A DNA stretch of 64,000 nucleotides from JANQIO01 sp043585095 (GTDB taxonomy: Bacteria > Pseudomonadota > Gammaproteobacteria > Pseudomonadales > Halieaceae), in assembly GCA_043585095.1 (NCBI GenBank), contig CP121321.1:1240001-1304000 (forward strand), given 5' to 3'. The notes under the pieces were generated by a model that did no database searches, had not been told where the DNA came from, and worked only from the letters and a program-made list of their open reading frames with translations. Numbering within the stretch: the first letter of the stretch is position 1; each line of letters begins with the position of its first letter. Positions 9,711 through 19,061 of this stretch are shown here, one piece after another. The position numbers and the translations under genes were made by a program.

Positions 9711-11798
9711 ATGCTACCAGCATTACGCAGCGAGCTGTGTCTGTATCGCTCAGCTCGTTGTAGCGATGGTTCTCCGACGTGGTCACTTCACGACCCCGTG
9801 CGTAACTTATTCTTCAGGATTGACTGGTTGGCTTTTGAGATCCTCTCACGCTGGCACTTTGGTGATGCTAAAACGATACTGGATAATATTGAGAGACAAA
9901 CGCCGATTGAAACTGAGCCAGCAGATTTTCAGTCCGTGCTCGAGTTCCTCAAAGCAAATGAGCTAATTCAGAAGAGTGATTTTGGCAACTCAAAGGTAGC
10001 TCCTAGCGAGGCACGGCCAGATCGTGGTTTCCTTAGGTGGCTGGTGCATCACTATCTTTTTTTTCGACTCCCGCTTGTGCGGCCTGACAAATGGTTGGAA
10101 CGCTGGCTACCGGCAACAAGATACTTTTTTACGCGCGCTTTTTTCCTAATGACACTGTTTGCTCTTGCTATCGGCTTGATACTTGTTATGCGTCAGTGGG
10201 ACAGCTTTCTTGCGACCACACTGGATATGTTTACTGCAACTGCCATCGTCGCTTATGCCGTTACACTGGCATGTGTGAAGGTACTACATGAACTGGGGCA
10301 TGCATTCACTGCGAAGCGCTACGGGTGTCATGTGCCGACTATAGGTGTGGCCTTTATTGTGCTTTTCCCACTCGCCTACACAGATGTTAATGATGTGTGG
10401 AGGCTGGCCAGCCGCAGGCAGCGGCTGGCGGTTGGGGTGGCAGGCGTTACGGTGGAGCTCGTGATTGCTGCTTGGGCGACTCTTACTTGGGGGCTATTGC
10501 CAGAAGGTGGTCTGCGCGAGGCAGCGTTCTTGCTCGCCACGACTACCTGGGTCTCCACGCTAATCATCAACGCCTCGCCTTTTATGCGCTTCGACGGCTA
10601 CTTCCTGCTCATGGACTACCTGGACATGCCAAACCTCCATGCGCGCGCCTTTTCGGTCGGTAAGTGGCAGATCAGACGCTGGCTCTTCGGCGGGAGTGAT
10701 AACTGCCCCGAAAGCCTCTCGCGGCAACGCCACATCGGTATAGTATTGTTCGCATTTTTTACATGGATATACAGACTCGCACTATTTCTTGGCATCGCTT
10801 TAGTCGTCTACAACATGATTCCGAAACCGATAGGACCACTACTCGCTGCGGTTGAACTGTTATGGTTCGTGGTTTTGCCCGCTTGGCGGGAGGTTGTTAC
10901 TTGGCGGGAGCAAGCTTTTACAACTGGAAGGGGAAGTCGTCGATGGGTGTGGCTTCTGCTCGGCAGTATTTTATTCGCCGTACTGCCCTGGGACAATCGC
11001 ATACAAAGTCAGGGTATGCTAAGGCCAGAACGCTATTTTCCCGTTATTGCTCCTGGCGGAGCGCTGCTTGTATCTATTCCTAGCGATGGGATAAGCATTT
11101 CCTCTGGCGCCGCGCTAGCGACGCTCGACGTGCCTACTCTACGTACTCAGCAGCTAGTGGTCGCAGCGAAGGCAGTAGCGGTGCGTTGGCGCGCTGAGGC
11201 AGCCTCGTTTCGCCCGCAGGAGAGAGGTCTTCGATCTGTGCTCGTCGCAGACCAGGCGCGCGCGGAGGCAGAACTGGTAGGAATCAACGAAGAACTTGAA
11301 CGTTATCAGCTCTGGAGCCAGTTTGACGGACGTTTCTATTACGCAGACCCGGATCTCGTTAGCGGAGAGTGGGTTCGTGAGGGCGAGGAGGTGGGTTTCG
11401 TTGTCGGTGAGCATGGCTGGACCGTTGAAACCTATGTGGCAGAAAGAGACTTACAGCGAGTTCGTATCGGTGATCGTGGTAAATTTTTTCCTGAAACGCC
11501 TGGCTCCCCCGTTGTAAGTTTGAGTGTGAGTGAGGTCGATAGGGACGCAGCGAGACTCCTAGCTGAGCCACAGCTTGCGTCTCTGCATGGTGGCCATATT
11601 GCGGTTAGAGAGACCGGTGAGGGACTGGCTCCGGAGCAAGCTTTTTATCGTGTGCGCTTACGGGCTTTCGGCGAAGGATTGCCCCCAACACCACGCGAAT
11701 TGCGGGGGTCAGTCGTGATACGAGGAGATCGGATTAGTGTCATGGGGGGGTATCTGCTTAGAGCGGCGGCGATATTTCATCGGGAGGCAGGATTTTAG
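9711..11798 (+). CDS. M50-family membrane zinc metalloprotease with PqqD-like N-terminus and adaptor-like periplasmic tail
   Basis: 695 residues. An N-terminal winged-helix/PqqD-like segment (about 35-90) precedes a membrane core with the zinc site HELGH at 193-197 and a second site around N288-D295 (NASPFMRFDGYF), as in site-2 proteases. Further helices span about 345-425. Residues about 430-695 are periplasmic and resemble a HlyD-type barrel with coiled coil. This is the architecture often named 'putative peptide zinc metalloprotease' (YydH-like). It starts four bases after the adaptor stop with only a weak ribosome site, so coupling is likely. Substrate unknown; the giant adhesin is the obvious candidate. 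Base composition is less GC-biased than in the neighbouring fatty-acid genes. Confidence 0.85.
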   Translation: MLPALRSELCLYRSARCSDGSPTWSLHDPVRNLFFRIDWLAFEILSRWHFGDAKTILDNIERQTPIETEPADFQSVLEFLKANELIQKSDFGNSKVAPSEARPDRGFLRWLVHHYLFFRLPLVRPDKWLERWLPATRYFFTRAFFLMTLFALAIGLILVMRQWDSFLATTLDMFTATAIVAYAVTLACVKVLHELGHAFTAKRYGCHVPTIGVAFIVLFPLAYTDVNDVWRLASRRQRLAVGVAGVTVELVIAAWATLTWGLLPEGGLREAAFLLATTTWVSTLIINASPFMRFDGYFLLMDYLDMPNLHARAFSVGKWQIRRWLFGGSDNCPESLSRQRHIGIVLFAFFTWIYRLALFLGIALVVYNMIPKPIGPLLAAVELLWFVVLPAWREVVTWREQAFTTGRGSRRWVWLLLGSILFAVLPWDNRIQSQGMLRPERYFPVIAPGGALLVSIPSDGISISSGAALATLDVPTLRTQQLVVAAKAVAVRWRAEAASFRPQERGLRSVLVADQARAEAELVGINEELERYQLWSQFDGRFYYADPDLVSGEWVREGEEVGFVVGEHGWTVETYVAERDLQRVRIGDRGKFFPETPGSPVVSLSVSEVDRDAARLLAEPQLASLHGGHIAVRETGEGLAPEQAFYRVRLRAFGEGLPPTPRELRGSVVIRGDRISVMGGYLLRAAAIFHREAGF

Positions 11799-12053
11799 GC
11801 GACGCGCGCCCGTGGATGGCGTATCCCAATGTATTGTATTGGGTTGAAATTGCGGTTTTTTGTGCCTTGCAGTAAAACTAAATATATCCCATAAAACCTT
11901 GCTGGCCAGCTTCATTATCAAGGTCGTCAATCGATCAACTAAGATTGATAGCTTGTAAAGGGTAGCCGCAGGGCAGGATTGTGTGCAAGGCTACGTTATT
12001 ATGCGCTTTTGTGGTTGCTGGTGTCCTAGCATATCAAAGGCCATGCCCTAGCC
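11799..12053. other. Convergent intergenic region with one hairpin
   Basis: Separates the M50 gene from the convergent acyl-CoA ligase. It is AT-richer than its surroundings. The only structure I see is an inverted repeat at 11825-11843 (CCCAAT, 7-base loop, ATTGGG), followed 16 bases later by a run of six T (GCGGTTTTTTG). It could act as a weak terminator for the M50 transcript. No convincing ORF. Confidence 0.5.
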
Positions 12054-13622
12054 CTAGAAAGGCGCCGGATCGGGAAAGCGCTCGCGAAGCTGAGGCTTGT
12101 TCAGCTTGCCAGAGGCATTGCGTGGCAACGTGTCGACGAATTCGTAGACTCTGGGTACTTTGTAGCCCGCTAGCTGTTCGCTGCACCAGGCCTGCAGAGA
12201 CTCCGGTGTGGTCGAGCAGTCGGGTGCCGTGACTACGATTGCCAAGGGGGTTTCTCCCCATTTCTCCGAGGGAATGCCGATCACAGCTGCTTCTTGTACA
12301 TCGGGGCAGGCTGCCAGCGCATTTTCGATTTCGGCAGGATAGATATTTTCACCACCGGAGATGATCATGTCCTTCTTGCGGTCGCAGATTGTGAAAAAGC
12401 CTTGCTCGTCCCAGGTCGCGACATCGCCGGTATGCAGCCAGCCGTCTACCAGCGTGTCTGCGGTCGCATCCGGCTTGTTCCAATAACCCAACATCATATG
12501 TGGGCCAGACAGCAGGATTTCACCCGGCTCGTCGCTGCCTCTGGGAATATCATTGCCCTGATAATCCACCAGCTTGGCTTCGGTATGCATCTGCGGTCTG
12601 CCGCAGGAGCCAACTTTCGCTTCTGCATCCTCTGGCAGCAGCAGTGTTCCCGGACCACAAGCCTCGGTCAGCCCGTAGGCCTGGTGTATGGCGATACCTT
12701 CAGCCTCATACTTCTGCAGCAAGGAGACCGGTACCGGGGCCGCCCCGGTGGAGATCCAACGCACCGACGACAGGTCATAGTCTTTGCGTTCTGGCGTATC
12801 CAGCATGAACTGCAGCAACACTGGTACCGAGGTGAAGATACTGACGCGCTCCTGATCGATGCATTTGAACATTGCCACCATATCCATGTCGCGCATGATC
12901 ACGCCCGCTGCGCCGCGGTGCACTACGATCGAGACTGGATTGAGGCCGGCGATGTGGAACATCGGTAACGGCAGCATATAGCGATCATCGCCGCGAATAT
13001 CTGAGGTCGTCAGGCTGGTCAGATGCGACCAGAGCATTGCTCTGTGCGAGTGCATGACACCTTTGGGATGCCCGGTGGTGCCAGAGGTGTACATGATGAA
13101 CAACAGGTCGTCGTCAGCTGCGCCCAGAGTCGGCTCGGTGCTGGCTGCAGCGTCCATCAATGATTGATAGCTGAGCGCGCTATCTGGCGCAGGGTCGCTG
13201 CCAGCGTCTTCGATGCGCAACCAGTGCTCTATGGCAATATCGCTGCCGGCGCGGTCGCGGGCCTCGCTTAATGCAGGCTCAAACTCGGCGTCATACACCA
13301 GTGCCTTGGCGCCGCTATCGGCCAGAATATAGGCGATTTCAGGTGCCACCAGGCGCCAATTCACCGGTACCACGATGCAACCAATTTTGGCACAGGCAAA
13401 ATAGGTATCGACATACTCAATACTGTTCTTGGCCAGTATGGCAACGCGGTCACCCTTTACGAGCCCCCGATCCAGCAGCATGTTCGCCGTTTGATTACAG
13501 CGCGCATTGACCTGCTCAAAGTTGAAGCGTCGGCCCCGTTCAAACTCGACAAAAACTTCTCGCTGTGGGGTGATCAGCGCGCGTTTACGCAGTAGCGCAC
13601 CAATGTTGCTTCCAGTGTTCAT
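12054..13622 (-). CDS. Acyl-CoA synthetase (AMP-forming, ANL superfamily)
   Basis: 522 residues, a full-length class I adenylate-forming enzyme that would activate a carboxylic acid to its acyl-CoA through an acyl-AMP. The P-loop-like motif (MYTSGTTGHPKGVMHSH) is at about residues 175-191. The A5 motif reads YGLTEACGP. The hinge region is GWLHTGDVATWDEQGFFT followed by DRKKDMIISGGENIYPAEIE, and the catalytic lysine sits near the end (ASGKLNKPQLRERF). The start codon overlaps the stop of the SnoaL-like gene by 3 bases (TGATG arrangement), so the two are coupled. Substrate chain length cannot be read from sequence; neighbouring fadBA suggests a lipid or sterol-like acid. Confidence 0.92.
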   Translation of the reverse strand: MNTGSNIGALLRKRALITPQREVFVEFERGRRFNFEQVNARCNQTANMLLDRGLVKGDRVAILAKNSIEYVDTYFACAKIGCIVVPVNWRLVAPEIAYILADSGAKALVYDAEFEPALSEARDRAGSDIAIEHWLRIEDAGSDPAPDSALSYQSLMDAAASTEPTLGAADDDLLFIMYTSGTTGHPKGVMHSHRAMLWSHLTSLTTSDIRGDDRYMLPLPMFHIAGLNPVSIVVHRGAAGVIMRDMDMVAMFKCIDQERVSIFTSVPVLLQFMLDTPERKDYDLSSVRWISTGAAPVPVSLLQKYEAEGIAIHQAYGLTEACGPGTLLLPEDAEAKVGSCGRPQMHTEAKLVDYQGNDIPRGSDEPGEILLSGPHMMLGYWNKPDATADTLVDGWLHTGDVATWDEQGFFTICDRKKDMIISGGENIYPAEIENALAACPDVQEAAVIGIPSEKWGETPLAIVVTAPDCSTTPESLQAWCSEQLAGYKVPRVYEFVDTLPRNASGKLNKPQLRERFPDPAPF

Positions 13623-14155
13623 TGTGTCTCCAGGCTATCGGAAGTGAGTTGAGCGATCAGTCGCGCTTTGGTGGGTGCCACCCATTGCTCTCTTAGGGCG
13701 GGTGTGAGCAGACCGGCTGCGTCCAGCTCATCGCAGAGTCGCATCTGGTGGGCAAGATCAAACACATCAAACTGCTTAATGATCTGCGAATGATCGTCAA
13801 AAGTGATAAACGAAATGCCGGGCGTTTGATAGAAGCTGCCATCGGATCTAAGGCCAGGGCCGCGATTCCACCAATGCGTAACGATTTGGTTTTCAGTGCC
13901 GACGTAAACGCCTTCATACGGAAAGGTCCAGCCATCCCACCCGACCTGCATGTCGCGGCCGTAGTGGGTGGCTTTGATCTGGTCGATACCATCGGCGACG
14001 ACGGTGAAAGTGCCGGCGTATTCACAGGTATAGACGCAGCCAGTGGCATACATTTCGTCAACAAAAAACGTCCACTCGCCCAGCTCAGACGCTTGCTGGT
14101 GGTAGCTAATGAGCTTGTCTGCGGCTTGGCGGAGCTCGGCGTCTGTCAGTGCCAT
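13619..14155 (-). CDS. SnoaL/NTF2-like small protein
   Basis: 178 residues fitting the cone-shaped NTF2-like fold (SnoaL-like, polyketide-cyclase superfamily), with an aromatic-rich core (GWDGWTFPYEGVYVG, THWWNRGPGL). Members act as isomerases, hydratases or dehydratases on small hydrophobic ligands, or are non-catalytic. It is co-transcribed with the acyl-CoA ligase and lies 73 bp from the upstream SDR gene on the same strand, so the three may modify one substrate. No specific reaction can be assigned. Confidence 0.7.
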   Translation of the reverse strand: MALTDAELRQAADKLISYHQQASELGEWTFFVDEMYATGCVYTCEYAGTFTVVADGIDQIKATHYGRDMQVGWDGWTFPYEGVYVGTENQIVTHWWNRGPGLRSDGSFYQTPGISFITFDDHSQIIKQFDVFDLAHQMRLCDELDAAGLLTPALREQWVAPTKARLIAQLTSDSLETQ

Positions 14156-14228
14156 CGCGGGTACTCTTGTTATTACTAGCAGTCTTTATCTTAGCGCTAT
14201 TAAAGACGTGTTATCGTGAGCGCTACGC

Positions 14229-15119
14229 TCAGAGGAACGCTTTTACAACGTCCTCTACGGTCTCCTTGATCCGGTTGCGGCTGTAGCCCAGAGGCCCATT
14301 GTCCGGCTCGTAGCTCACTGTCGCATTGCGACCGGCGTACATGATGACATCGGGGAACATGGGGTGCTCGTCTTCGCTAACAGGAAGATCCTGTGGATTG
14401 CCGGCGGCCTCGCAGAACAGCTCAAGGTAGGCTTTCCAGCTCAGGTTCTCATCGCCGACCAGATAGGCTTTGCCGGATTCGCCGTTGGCGAGCGCGCCGA
14501 GTATGGCCTCAGACATCGAGGCACTGCTGATATGGTTCACGCCGCCCGCGGGAGCGAACAGGGGCATGCCTTCGATTCGACCTGCCGCGTAGGCGACCAT
14601 ACCGGCAAGGTGCGGCAATTCGATGCCGGGAAAGTGTCCGAGTATGAAGGGTGCGTTCAGACTGCAGACATTGAAGTCATCGTCGGCCAGCGCGCGTATG
14701 CCTTCGTCGGCCAGATGGCGGCTGCGGACGTAGGCACTGGTTTCGATTTTTTCTGGAACCACCTGTGGATAGTAGGTGCCGATGTACACCGCCCGCGAAA
14801 TCCCCGCGTCTTTTGCGCGCTTGAAAAAGCGTGGAATGCCTTCTGCATTGACACGCATAAAGAATTCTTCATCGTCCTGTCCCGGTGGCAGCAGTCTGAT
14901 ATCGGCGCCGGCGGCGAAAACCAGCGCATCAAACGCTGACAGTGTTTCCTGTGACAGGCTGTCGTCAAGGTAGCTGCCGATGACGTGATCAAAGTCTTTT
15001 AGCAGCGGAATATCCGGTGTGTTACGCGACGCCAGGGTGACTTCGTGTCCGGCGTCTCTGAGCGCTATCGCAGCGTGTGCGCCGGTAAGCCCGGTACCGC
15101 CGATGATGATGACCTTCAT
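14229..15119 (-). CDS. NAD(P)-binding extended SDR / epimerase-dehydratase family protein
   Basis: 296 residues with an N-terminal Rossmann motif GGTGLTGAHAA at residues 7-17 and an extended-SDR layout. The active-site region reads AVYIGTYYPQ rather than a clear YxxxK, so it could be an atypical (NmrA-like) reductase or a non-catalytic NAD-binding protein. It is first of a three-gene minus-strand set with the SnoaL-like protein and the acyl-CoA ligase. The ATG at 15117-15119 is preceded by AAGGGAGTTGT, a good ribosome site. Confidence 0.78.
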   Translation of the reverse strand: MKVIIIGGTGLTGAHAAIALRDAGHEVTLASRNTPDIPLLKDFDHVIGSYLDDSLSQETLSAFDALVFAAGADIRLLPPGQDDEEFFMRVNAEGIPRFFKRAKDAGISRAVYIGTYYPQVVPEKIETSAYVRSRHLADEGIRALADDDFNVCSLNAPFILGHFPGIELPHLAGMVAYAAGRIEGMPLFAPAGGVNHISSASMSEAILGALANGESGKAYLVGDENLSWKAYLELFCEAAGNPQDLPVSEDEHPMFPDVIMYAGRNATVSYEPDNGPLGYSRNRIKETVEDVVKAFL

Positions 15120-15394
15120 AACAACTCCCTTTTCTTATTGTTGAAAACACAACGTTGTCGAAGTCTAGGCCATATGGGCTTTGCTGATTAGGGGGCGATG
15201 AGCGGTGAGTTACAACTATTTAGTCTGGACTGTTTTAAATGCCTGACAGGGCCATGGAAAGACCATGCTCCGGTCGGTCCGAAATGGCACGGAGCCGCGG
15301 TAGGGAATAAGTTGCCAGAGCAGGGAAAGTTAAGGGAGGGAGGCCGAGGAGCGGCCGCCACGCCGCCGCACCCCGGTTTACTGCTAATGCCGAT
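15120..15394. other. Intergenic region between fadA end and the SDR gene
   Basis: 275 bp with no convincing ORF. The part next to the SDR gene is moderately AT-rich and probably contains its promoter. The part next to fadA is very GC-rich (around 15340-15380) with short self-complementary runs (GCGGCCGC). I cannot identify a clean terminator. Confidence 0.4.
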
Positions 15395-16576
15395 TTACAG
15401 GCGTTCCACCACGGTGGTAATGCCCTGACCCAAACCAATACACATGGTAGAAATCCCCATGGTCAGATCACGGTCTTCCATAACGTTAAGCAGTGATCCA
15501 GTGATGCGGGTTCCTGAGCAGCCAAACGGATGGCCCAGCGCAATGGCGCCACCGTGTACATTCACTTTGTCTTCCATGTGGTCCAGCAACTCAAGGTCCT
15601 TGAGCACCGGCAGTGCCTGTGCTGCAAAGGCCTCATTCAATTCAACCATGTCGATGTCACCTATGGTGAGGTTGAGTTTCTTGAGTGCCTTCTGTGTAGA
15701 GGGTACCGGACCGTAGCCCATGATAGAGGGGTCTACGCCTGCCAGGGTCATCGCGTTGATGCGCGCGATAGGCGTCAAACCCAGTGCCTGGGCTTTCTCA
15801 GCAGACATCACCAGCATGGCGGATGCGCCATCGGAAATCTGCGAGGACTGACCCGGTGTCACCGTGCCGCCCTGGGGGTTGAACGAGGGCTTCAGCTTGC
15901 CCAGATCTTCCAGATTGGTCTCGGGACGGATGGTCTCATCGGTGGTAACCGAGATCAGCGCGCCGCTGCTGTCGTGACCCTCGATGGGGATAATCTCGCG
16001 CTTGAACTTGCCGGCAACTGTGGCCTGGTGTGCAAGCTGATGGGAGCGCATACCGAATTTATCCTGATCTTCACGGGTGATGCCGTGCATCATAGCCAGA
16101 TATTCTGCCGTCATACCCATCATGCCGGCCGCTTTTGCCACTGAGCGCCCCATCCGCGGATTGGGGTCTATGTTGGCGTCATCCATCATTGGCAGATGGC
16201 CCAGGTGTTCTACGCCACCCACCAGATAAACATCGCCCACACCGGCCATAACATTGGCCGCTGCTGTATGCAGTGCAGACATGCTGGAACCGCACAGACG
16301 GTTAACCGTTTGCGCAGGGGTGGTGTGAGGCAGTTCGGCACTCAGCACGATCATGCGTGCCAGGTTCATGCCTTGCTCGCCGCGCTGAATGACGCAGCCC
16401 CAAATCAAGTCGTCGATCTCTGCCGGGTCCAGTGCTTCGTTGCGTGCCAGTAGGCCTTTGATGACCGCTGCAGACAGGTCGTCCGCACGGACATTTCGAA
16501 AGCAGCCATTTTTAGAGCGCCCCATTGCTGAGCGGGCGTAGTCGACGATAACAGCGTCTCTTGGATTCAAACTCAC
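15395..16576 (-). CDS. fadA: 3-ketoacyl-CoA thiolase (fatty acid oxidation complex beta subunit)
   Basis: 393 residues from the GTG at 16574-16576, chosen because AGGAGA lies 8-9 bases upstream and the protein then begins SLNPRDAVIVDYARSAMG, as FadA does. It cleaves 3-ketoacyl-CoA with CoA to release acetyl-CoA. Motifs present: NRLCGSSMSALH (acylated Cys), GGVEHLGHLPM, VELNEAFAAQ, GGAIALGHPFGCSG (catalytic His) and MCIGLGQGI (second catalytic Cys). It lies 40 bp downstream of fadB in the usual fadBA order. Confidence 0.96.
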   Translation of the reverse strand: MSLNPRDAVIVDYARSAMGRSKNGCFRNVRADDLSAAVIKGLLARNEALDPAEIDDLIWGCVIQRGEQGMNLARMIVLSAELPHTTPAQTVNRLCGSSMSALHTAAANVMAGVGDVYLVGGVEHLGHLPMMDDANIDPNPRMGRSVAKAAGMMGMTAEYLAMMHGITREDQDKFGMRSHQLAHQATVAGKFKREIIPIEGHDSSGALISVTTDETIRPETNLEDLGKLKPSFNPQGGTVTPGQSSQISDGASAMLVMSAEKAQALGLTPIARINAMTLAGVDPSIMGYGPVPSTQKALKKLNLTIGDIDMVELNEAFAAQALPVLKDLELLDHMEDKVNVHGGAIALGHPFGCSGTRITGSLLNVMEDRDLTMGISTMCIGLGQGITTVVERL

Positions 16577-16616
16577 TGTGTTTCTCCTGTATCTCTTTGT
16601 CGGTCCGTGCCGTTGC

Positions 16617-18764
16617 TCAATAGTATGTTTCGCCATTGGCGAGCATTTCGTTCATGCGATCGGTTAGCTCATAAGCTTTACCCAGATGCGCAAACTTTTC
16701 TGACGCTTCCTTGATGTGGGCAAGACCCACCGTATCCATCCAGCGGAAGATGCCGCCACGGAAAGGTGGGAAACCAACCCCGTATAGCAACGCAAGATCG
16801 GCCTCGGCGGCGGTGCCGACGATGCCTTCTTCCAGGCACCGTGCCATCTCGATAGCCATTGGCAGCATCATGCGGGCGACGATATCGTCTCGTTCAAATT
16901 CGGTGCGCTCGGCGACGAGATCCTCAAGCATGCCGTAAACGTCTTCGTTGACCGTTTTTTGCGGCTTGCCGCGTTTGTCGGCAACGTAATCGTAGAAGCC
17001 TTTATCGTTTTTCTGACCAAAACGTTCGAGTTCGAACATGCGTTCAGCAGCGGTTTTGTAGTCCGGCTGCATACGATCAGGGAAGCCCTCCGCCATGACG
17101 TTGGATGCGTGTACGCCAGTATCAATGCCCACGACGTCCATCAGGTAAGCCGGCCCCATCGGCCAACCCCAGCGCTCCATGATTTTGTCCGTGGCCTGAA
17201 AATCAGCGCCGTCACGGAGCAACATATTGAAGCCGCCGAAGTAGGGGAATAAAACGCGATTAACGAGAAAGCCCGGGCAATCATTGACCACGACCGCTTT
17301 CTTACCCATTTTGTTGGCGTAGGCCACAGTACGAGCGATCGCGGTATCCGACGATTTTTCACCTCGGATGACTTCGACCAGCGGCATGGCGTGTACCGGA
17401 TTAAAGAAGTGCATGCCGCAGAAGTTTTCAGGTCGCTTCAGGTTTTCGGCCAAGCGCGTGATAGAAATCGTCGACGTATTAGACGCCAGAATGGTGTCAC
17501 TGCCGATATGGTCTTCGGTTTCGGCCAGCACTATACCTTTGACCTTTTCGTTTTCTACAACCGCTTCCACCACGATATCGGCGTCTTCGAATCCGGCGTA
17601 GGTCAGCGTGGGGTCGATGCTGTTGAGGATGTCACCCATCTGGTCAGCGCTCATGCGTCCGCGGGCGACGCGCTTGGCGAGCAGCTTGTTAGCTTCACTC
17701 AGGCCGAGGTCGAGGCCTTCCTGATTGATGTCTTTCATTTTGATGGGCGTGCCTTTAAGCGCACTCTGATAGGCGATACCGCCGCCCATAATGCCAGCGC
17801 CCAGAACCGCAGCATAGTCGATGGCTTTGTCTGATTTTTTCTCCCAGTCCCTGGCTTTTTTGCCCAGCAGCTGGTCATTGAGGAACACCCCAACCAGTGC
17901 CGCCGCGACTGGCGTCGTCGCAAGTTCTGCAAAAGCATCGGCTTCAACGTCCAGGGCGTCTTCAAGGCCCATGTTGCGTGCCGCTTCGATCACGTCGACA
18001 ACCTTGATTGGGGCAGGGTAGTTGCGGCCTGCCTGTTGACCGACCATAGACTTGATTGTGAAGAACGACATCATAGCTTCTGTGTTGTTGAGCGGCAGTG
18101 GGCCGTGCTTGCGCTCGCGGCGCGATGCATATTCCAACTCGCCGTCCACAGCGCGTTGTAACGTGGCTAGCGACACGTCGCGCAGCTGGTCTGGCTCTGC
18201 TATGGCGTCTACGGCACCTGTTTTGAGGGCTTCGTCGGCGCGCTTGTCGGCGCCTGTTGCCATCCACATGACGGCCTCGTCAACGCCGATGATACGCGGC
18301 AGGCGCACGGTGCCACCCCAGCCGGGCAATATACCCAGCTTGGTCTCAGGCAGGCCGACTTTGGCTTGCGTACTCATCACGCGGAAGTCACAGGCGAGAC
18401 ATACTTCAAGACCGCCGCCCATGGCAAAGCCGTTTATGGCGACAAGGCTGGGGTAGGGTAGCGCTGCGAGTCGATTGAAGTTCACGTTGTTGGCGCCAGT
18501 GAACGGCTTGATCTCATCTCTGCTGGAACCGAACAGACTTACAAATTCAGTAATGTCGGCACCGACGATGAAGACGGCTTTGCCTGAGGTTACTAACAGC
18601 CCGCGGATGCCGCTCTCGGCTTCCAATGCATCCAGTGCAGCGCTGAGGCTGGCCACGGTAGCCTGGTCAAACTTGTTGACGGATTCGCCTTTCAGGTCGA
18701 AGTGCAGCTCTGCGATATCGCCGTCCAGACGGGAAATCGTTAGCTGGTCGCTCTGGTAGATCAT
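16617..18764 (-). CDS. fadB: Fatty acid oxidation complex alpha subunit (enoyl-CoA hydratase / 3-hydroxyacyl-CoA dehydrogenase)
   Basis: 715 residues, close to the usual length of about 730. The N-terminal crotonase half has the oxyanion-hole region (NGFAMGGGLEVCLACDFRV) and the Glu loop (GLPETKLGILPGWGGT). A linker leads to the dehydrogenase with Rossmann motif VLGAGIMGGGIAYQSA near residue 320 and catalytic motifs SNTSTISITRLA and GMHFFNPV. The C-terminal domain ends GVGFPPFRGGIFRWMD. It forms the alpha2-beta2 beta-oxidation complex with FadA. The ATG is preceded by CAGGA, and the 5' leader carries a tandem repeat at 18781-18880. Confidence 0.97.
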   Translation of the reverse strand: MIYQSDQLTISRLDGDIAELHFDLKGESVNKFDQATVASLSAALDALEAESGIRGLLVTSGKAVFIVGADITEFVSLFGSSRDEIKPFTGANNVNFNRLAALPYPSLVAINGFAMGGGLEVCLACDFRVMSTQAKVGLPETKLGILPGWGGTVRLPRIIGVDEAVMWMATGADKRADEALKTGAVDAIAEPDQLRDVSLATLQRAVDGELEYASRRERKHGPLPLNNTEAMMSFFTIKSMVGQQAGRNYPAPIKVVDVIEAARNMGLEDALDVEADAFAELATTPVAAALVGVFLNDQLLGKKARDWEKKSDKAIDYAAVLGAGIMGGGIAYQSALKGTPIKMKDINQEGLDLGLSEANKLLAKRVARGRMSADQMGDILNSIDPTLTYAGFEDADIVVEAVVENEKVKGIVLAETEDHIGSDTILASNTSTISITRLAENLKRPENFCGMHFFNPVHAMPLVEVIRGEKSSDTAIARTVAYANKMGKKAVVVNDCPGFLVNRVLFPYFGGFNMLLRDGADFQATDKIMERWGWPMGPAYLMDVVGIDTGVHASNVMAEGFPDRMQPDYKTAAERMFELERFGQKNDKGFYDYVADKRGKPQKTVNEDVYGMLEDLVAERTEFERDDIVARMMLPMAIEMARCLEEGIVGTAAEADLALLYGVGFPPFRGGIFRWMDTVGLAHIKEASEKFAHLGKAYELTDRMNEMLANGETYY

Positions 18765-18780
18765 AGGTCAGTCCTGTGTC

Positions 18781-18880
18781 GAAAAAGGAATAGCGGTTTT
18801 AAAAAAAAGGAATAGCGGTTTTAGTAAAAAGGAATAGCGGTTTTAAAAATAGGAACAGCGGTCTTACAAAAAGGATAGTC
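18781..18880. repeat. Tandem repeat in the fadB leader (about 22 bp, 4-5 units)
   Basis: Units beginning GGAATAGCGGTTTTA start at 18787, 18809 and 18831; a degenerate unit starts at 18852 (GGAACAGCGGTCTTA) and a truncated one at 18873. They are separated by A-rich spacers, giving a period of 21-22 bp, two helical turns. The array ends 16 bp before the fadB start, so it lies in the promoter or leader. It shares the core GCGGTTTTA with the array at 28468-28555. Confidence 0.9.
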
Positions 18881-18986
18881 GTGTCAGTCGTGGCGGGAGT
18901 TTACGCCGAACACATAAGAGTATCCAGAGCAGTTTCAGTGGCCAGCGATGAGTGCGATTGCCGCCTCGATAGACAGATAGCAGGAG

Positions 18987-19010
18987 GCCTCGCCAGGTTT
19001 CCGGCGAGGC
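18987..19010. terminator. Inverted repeat downstream of putA
   Basis: GCCTCGCC, 8-base loop, GGCGAGGC: a perfect 8-bp GC-rich stem about 50 bp beyond the putA stop. No T-run follows on the putA (minus) strand, so it is either an imperfect terminator or an RNA 3'-end stabiliser. The rest of 18881-19061 holds no ORF I trust. Confidence 0.5.
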
Positions 19011-19061
19011 ACCTCGGGAGAGGTTCGCGAGGGTTTATGACTGGGGCTTATGGCCCAGCGA

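Noticed and set aside
15444..18759. Plus-strand frames opposite fadA and fadB (up to 204 codons)
   Set aside because: Shadows of well-conserved minus-strand genes; no motifs or ribosome sites.
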